Shown piece by piece: positions 22,837 to 25,868 of a stretch of DNA of 25,868 nt. A model generated the notes under the pieces. The model was given only the letters and a program-made list of their open reading frames with translations. It had not been told where the DNA came from and made no database searches. Origin of the DNA: SLRI01 sp964576715 (GTDB lineage: Bacteria; Pseudomonadota; Alphaproteobacteria; Geminicoccales; Geminicoccaceae). The stretch covers positions 1 through 25,868 of the forward strand of contig CAZNWE010000060.1 of NCBI GenBank assembly GCA_964576715.1, given 5' to 3'. The position numbers and the translations under genes were made by a program. Position 1 is the stretch's first letter. Every line of letters begins with the position of its first letter.

Positions 22837-22870
22837 GCGGGGAAGATCATCTTCCCCGCCTTTTTCTTTT
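22837..22870 (+). terminator. Rho-independent terminator, plus-strand polarity
   Basis: A perfect 11-bp inverted repeat around one base: GCGGGGAAGAT (22837-22847) and ATCTTCCCCGC (22849-22859), in practice an 8-bp GC-rich stem with a 7-base loop. It is followed by CTTTTTCTTTT on the plus strand. Both neighbouring genes are on the minus strand, where the same hairpin lies just after the ABC ATPase stop but without a following T-tract. Confidence 0.8.
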
Positions 22871-23626
22871 CTACGCCCCACCCATCATCAGCTTCACCAC
22901 CTCGTCGCCGTCGGTCTCTGACGCCAGCCTCTCTCCGGCCTTCCTGCCGCGCTCGAGGACGACGATCCTGTCCGCTACGGCGAAGATGTCGTGGAGGTTG
23001 TGGCTGATGAAGATGATGCCGACGCCGCTGGCTTTGAGGCGGTGGATAAGCGCCAGGACCTCGCGCTGCTCGGGCACGCCCAGCGCCGCCGTGGGCTCGT
23101 CCATGATGAGGAGCCTGGCCTGCCAGTAGACCGCACGGCCGATGGCCAGGGCCTGGCGTTGGCCGCCGGAGAGGGTGCGGACGGGGGCGTCGAGGTCGCG
23201 GACGACGATACCAAGGGCCTTCAAGGCCTTCTCGGCCTCGCTGCGCATGGTTTTGCGGTCGAGGTAGGGAATTTTTAGGAAGTTTCTGATCAACTCGCGA
23301 CCGAGGAACAGGTTGGTGCCGACGTCGAGGTTATCGGCCAGCGCCAGGTCCTGGTAGATGGTCTCGATGCCGCGGTCGCGGATCTCGCGGGGGGTCAGGT
23401 GGTCGACGCGTTCGCCCAGGTAGCGCACCTCGCCGCCGTCGGGTTTGTAGACGCCGGCGATCATCTTGATGACGGTGGATTTGCCGGCACCGTTGTCGCC
23501 GGCGAGGGCCACGACCTCGCCCGGCATGACGTGGAGCGAGACGTCGCGGGCGGCGTGGATGCCGCCGAAGCGCTTGCTCAGGCTTTTGGCCTCGAGGATT
23601 GGCCCATTGCCGGGGTCGGGGGTCAT
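22871..23626 (-). CDS. Sugar-type ABC transporter ATP-binding protein (FrcA-like)
   Basis: A 251-residue single-domain ATPase that powers the importer encoded upstream. Motifs: Walker A GDNGAGKST (43-51), Q-loop IYQDLALADN (90-99), signature LSGGQRQ (152-158), Walker B LLIMDEP (172-178) and switch histidine H209 in ISHNL. The one-domain form, YQDLALADNLDVGTNLFLGRE-type Q-loop region and TAALGVPEQ match ATPases of fructose/ribose-class systems such as FrcA rather than the two-domain RbsA. The ATG overlaps the permease stop as ATGA. It is the last gene of the operon and is followed by the hairpin at 22837-22859. The N-terminal long extension of the open frame lies in the permease gene and was excluded. 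Confidence 0.93.
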   Translation of the reverse strand: MTPDPGNGPILEAKSLSKRFGGIHAARDVSLHVMPGEVVALAGDNGAGKSTVIKMIAGVYKPDGGEVRYLGERVDHLTPREIRDRGIETIYQDLALADNLDVGTNLFLGRELIRNFLKIPYLDRKTMRSEAEKALKALGIVVRDLDAPVRTLSGGQRQALAIGRAVYWQARLLIMDEPTAALGVPEQREVLALIHRLKASGVGIIFISHNLHDIFAVADRIVVLERGRKAGERLASETDGDEVVKLMMGGA

Positions 23627-24654
23627 GCGGGGCTTCCGACCTGGAGCTGGTCGCGCAGCTGGTCGATGAGCACGGCGACGATGATCACCGCCCCCACGGC
23701 GATGAACTGCCAGTAGGGGGCGACGTTGATGAAGACGAGGCCGAACTGGATGACGGCGATGATCAAGGCGCCGATGACCGTGCCCTTGATGGTCCCCTGC
23801 CCGCCGGTCAGGCTGGCGCCGCCGATGAAGACGGCGGCGACGGCATAGAGGAGAAGTGGCTCGCCGGCTTGCGCCGCGCCGGCGGAGAAGCGGGCGGTGT
23901 AGACGATGCCGCCCAAGCCGGCGGTGAAGGCGGAAAGCAGGAAGAGGACGATCAGGTGGCGCTCGACGTCGACGCCGGCCCGCCTCGCGGCCTCGACATT
24001 GCCGCCGATGGTGTAGGTGTGCAGGCCGAAGCGGGTGTAGGCCAAAAGGTAGTGGAAGGCGAGGGTGACCAGGATGGTCATGACGACGACGCAGGGAACG
24101 CCGAACAGGTGCTGGTTGCCGAACCAGGTGGCGGCCGGGTTCCTGATCGAGACGGTGGCCCCGCCGGCGACCAGCAGCGCCATGCCCCGGGCGATGCCGT
24201 ACATGCCGAGCGTGCCGATGAAGGAGGGCACGTTGAGCCGGGCCACCAGCCAGCCGTTGACCAAGCCCGGGATCAGCGAGACGGCGAGGCCGATCGTGAT
24301 GCCGAGGAGAAGCGAGAGGGCCGGCGGCACGGCGGGGTCGACGGCACGGATGACGACGGCCATGGTGACCGCGGCAAGGCCGGTGACGAAGCCGATCGAG
24401 AGGTCGATGTGGGAGGCCACGATGACCAGGGTCAGGCCGATGGCGAGCAGCAGGGTCTGCGACGCGGCGATCGAGATGGCCTGGAGATTGTGCGCCCTGA
24501 AGAGGAAGGTGTTGCCGGTCTCGAGCCGCGCCCAGGCCTCGAAGAAAACGAGGATGATGACCAGGAACACCCAGGACCAGGTGGCGAGGATCAGGCGGAG
24601 CGCTCGCGCCCGACCGCCGGAGGCGGCAGCACCCGTATCGGTCGTCGTGGCCAC
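23623..24654 (-). CDS. Sugar-type ABC transporter permease (RbsC/FrcC family)
   Basis: A 343-residue inner-membrane permease of the ribose/fructose class. It has about ten hydrophobic helices, the family segment QTLLLAIGLTLVIVASHIDLSIGFVTGLAAV (starting near residue 65), a loop LVNGWLVARLNVPSFIGTLGMYGIARGMAL, the ATPase-docking YTIGGNVEAARRAGVDVERH, and the late GGASLTGGQGTIKGTVIGALI. GTG 24654 was chosen since GGAG lies 9 bases upstream and the protein then starts with a short polar tail; the open frame to 24774 overlaps the end of the binding-protein gene. It lies 64 bases after the binding-protein stop and overlaps the ATPase start. The transported sugar or polyol is unknown. Confidence 0.93.
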   Translation of the reverse strand: MATTTDTGAAASGGRARALRLILATWSWVFLVIILVFFEAWARLETGNTFLFRAHNLQAISIAASQTLLLAIGLTLVIVASHIDLSIGFVTGLAAVTMAVVIRAVDPAVPPALSLLLGITIGLAVSLIPGLVNGWLVARLNVPSFIGTLGMYGIARGMALLVAGGATVSIRNPAATWFGNQHLFGVPCVVVMTILVTLAFHYLLAYTRFGLHTYTIGGNVEAARRAGVDVERHLIVLFLLSAFTAGLGGIVYTARFSAGAAQAGEPLLLYAVAAVFIGGASLTGGQGTIKGTVIGALIIAVIQFGLVFINVAPYWQFIAVGAVIIVAVLIDQLRDQLQVGSPA

Positions 24655-24718
24655 GTGCCCGGTCTCCGAGAAAGCAGGCGGGGCGGCCGGTACCGCCGCC
24701 CCGGTCAAGCAATGGCGA

Positions 24719-25711
24719 TCACTCGCCCGAGTAGATGAACCTCTGGATCGCCTCGTCGTCGACATTCGTGGCATCGATGACGGTGAAGCCGGTGCCGATC
24801 GCCGGCGGCACGCTCTGCCCGGAGAGGTGGGCGTAGGCGGTCACCACGCCGTAATAGCCGATCTCGGCCGGGTGCTGGGCGATGGCGATGTTGACCAGGC
24901 CCTCCTTGATGTTGTCGACGATCGACTGGGGTGCGTCGAAGGCGATGACCTGGACCTCGCCCGATTGCCCCGCGGACTGGACCCCGTTGGCGGCACCGAG
25001 GGCCGAGAACAGATTGGCACCGAACACCCCGGCGAGGTCGGGCGAGCGGGCGATCACCGCCTGGAATTGCGAGGCGGCGAGGCTGGCGTCGTTCTCGTTG
25101 TACTGGGTGTCGAGGACCTCGATGCCCGGATGGTTCTCCATCTCGAGCTTGAAGCCCTCCTCGCGCTGGTCGGTGGTCGAGATGCCGGGCCTGACGTTCG
25201 AGACGTAGACCTTGCCCTCGCCGCCGATCGCCTCGGCCATCGCCCGGGCGGCGATCCGCCCACCCTCGATGTTGTCGGAGGCGATGTAGCTGATCGGGAA
25301 GTCGGCGTCGCCCGAGCCGGTCTGGTACTGGCCGTTGCCGATGAAGGTGTCGACGGTGATCACCGGGATGCCGGCGTCGTGCGCCCGCCGCAAGGGCTCG
25401 ATCAGCTGGGTGGTGTCGGTGGGTGCTATCAGGATGGCGTCGGGACCGCGGGCGATCACGGCATCCAGGACCGGCACCTGGAGGACCGGCTCGAACTCCT
25501 CGGCCCCCTGGAAGTTGACGGTGATGCCGAGCGCCTCGGCGGCAGCCTGGGCCCCGCGGTTCATGGTGATGTAGAAATCGTCGGTGGTCAGGCCCGGGAT
25601 CAGGGTGATCTCGATGTCGTCCTGGGCCTGGGCCCGGTTGAGGTGGGCCGGGGTCGCGGCGGCGAGCGCCACCACCACGGCCGCGGCGGTCGCCCAATGG
25701 CCAAGCTGCAT
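24719..25711 (-). CDS. Sugar-type ABC transporter periplasmic binding protein (Peripla_BP_4)
   Basis: A 330-residue secreted protein of the ribose-binding class that delivers ligand to the permease. The signal peptide has an Ala/Val core (9-22) and a likely cut after A29 (RAQA before QDDIEITL). The mature protein has DDFYITMNRGAQAAAEALGITVNFQGA, the first-lobe DAILIAPTDTTQLIEPLRRAHDAGIPVITVDT, SDNIEGGRIAARAMAEAIGG and, in the second lobe, AVIARSPDLAGVFGANLFSALGA and VIAFDAPQSIVDNIKEG. The ATG has a GGGAGG ribosome site 7 bases upstream. It is first in the three-gene operon. The pocket residues I can see do not identify one sugar. Confidence 0.94.
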   Translation of the reverse strand: MQLGHWATAAAVVVALAAATPAHLNRAQAQDDIEITLIPGLTTDDFYITMNRGAQAAAEALGITVNFQGAEEFEPVLQVPVLDAVIARGPDAILIAPTDTTQLIEPLRRAHDAGIPVITVDTFIGNGQYQTGSGDADFPISYIASDNIEGGRIAARAMAEAIGGEGKVYVSNVRPGISTTDQREEGFKLEMENHPGIEVLDTQYNENDASLAASQFQAVIARSPDLAGVFGANLFSALGAANGVQSAGQSGEVQVIAFDAPQSIVDNIKEGLVNIAIAQHPAEIGYYGVVTAYAHLSGQSVPPAIGTGFTVIDATNVDDEAIQRFIYSGE

Positions 25712-25843
25712 GTCGTTGCCTCCCTGAGGGTGCCGGGCATTGCCGGCGATCGTGTGTGCGGGCGGAGACTAGTGCGAAGGCCGACGCTTGGCCAGCCCAT
25801 CACCGCCCGATCGCAACGAGCCCCGCCGAGCGGAACACGGGCG

Positions 25844-25858
25844 ATGACGACTGGTCAT
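25844..25858. promoter_or_regulatory. Candidate operator dyad upstream of the sugar ABC operon
   Basis: ATGAC (25844-25848) and GTCAT (25854-25858) form a perfect inverted repeat with a 5-base spacer, about 135 bases upstream of the binding-protein start. A LacI- or GntR-type repressor site is possible. The rest of 25712-25868 shows no near-consensus promoter; a plus-strand ATG at 25857 could begin a gene beyond the edge. Confidence 0.25.
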
Positions 25859-25868
25859 GAAAAGCTCT

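Noticed and set aside
1..25868. Search for CRISPR arrays, tRNA or rRNA genes, insertion sequences and phage structural genes
   Set aside because: No regularly spaced repeats, no cloverleaf or rRNA core motifs, and no transposase, integrase or phage structural protein among the translations. The Gp49-like toxin alone does not indicate a prophage.

Overview
The window is very GC-rich, uses GTG and TTG starts freely, and has genes in tight ATGA, GTGA and TTGA overlaps. Together with DMGDH/MttB-type methylamine genes, liv-type ABC genes and an N-carbamoyl-D-amino acid hydrolase, this suggests a heterotrophic alphaproteobacterium (Rhodospirillales- or Rhizobiales-like). That placement is inference from gene style, not from a marker gene. 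Exactly 100 N at 12932-13031 shows it comes from a draft scaffold.

Layout. (1) 4-4934, minus: operon DMGDH-like flavoprotein, then MttB-like methyltransferase without pyrrolysine, then a beta-hydroxyacid-dehydrogenase-type enzyme; it looks like degradation of an N-methylated amine or betaine. (2) 5017-7167, plus: livH and livM permeases, then a small GTGA-coupled ORF of unknown function. (3) 7243-12907, minus: universal stress protein, lipoprotein-type membrane fusion protein, RND efflux pump and a CoA-binding Rossmann protein, mostly with overlapping ends. (4) 13081-15082, minus: a crotonase-like protein and an M20 amidohydrolase, separated from block 3 by the assembly gap. (5) 15209-16408, plus: a branched-chain-amino-acid-type periplasmic binding protein followed by a strong hairpin. 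(6) 16498-20324, minus: 2,3-diaminopropionate ammonia-lyase, N-carbamoyl-D-amino acid hydrolase, a deacetylase-type amidohydrolase and RidA, a compact catabolic operon. (7) 20544-22778, minus: a less GC-rich accessory stretch with a small secreted protein, a DUF29 protein, an orphan HigA-like antitoxin carrying a 12-bp internal duplication, and a HigB-like toxin with an XRE antitoxin behind a near-consensus sigma-70 promoter. (8) 22871-25711, minus: sugar-type ABC importer (binding protein, permease, ATPase).

Most of the window is uptake and degradation of nitrogen compounds. The most interesting points are the four-gene diaminopropionate operon, which reads as a plausible ureido-amino-acid to pyruvate and ammonia route with built-in RidA detoxification; the toxin-antitoxin patch with two different antitoxins, one altered in its HTH region; and the small ORF joined to livM. 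No CRISPR array, rRNA, tRNA, insertion sequence or phage structural gene was seen.
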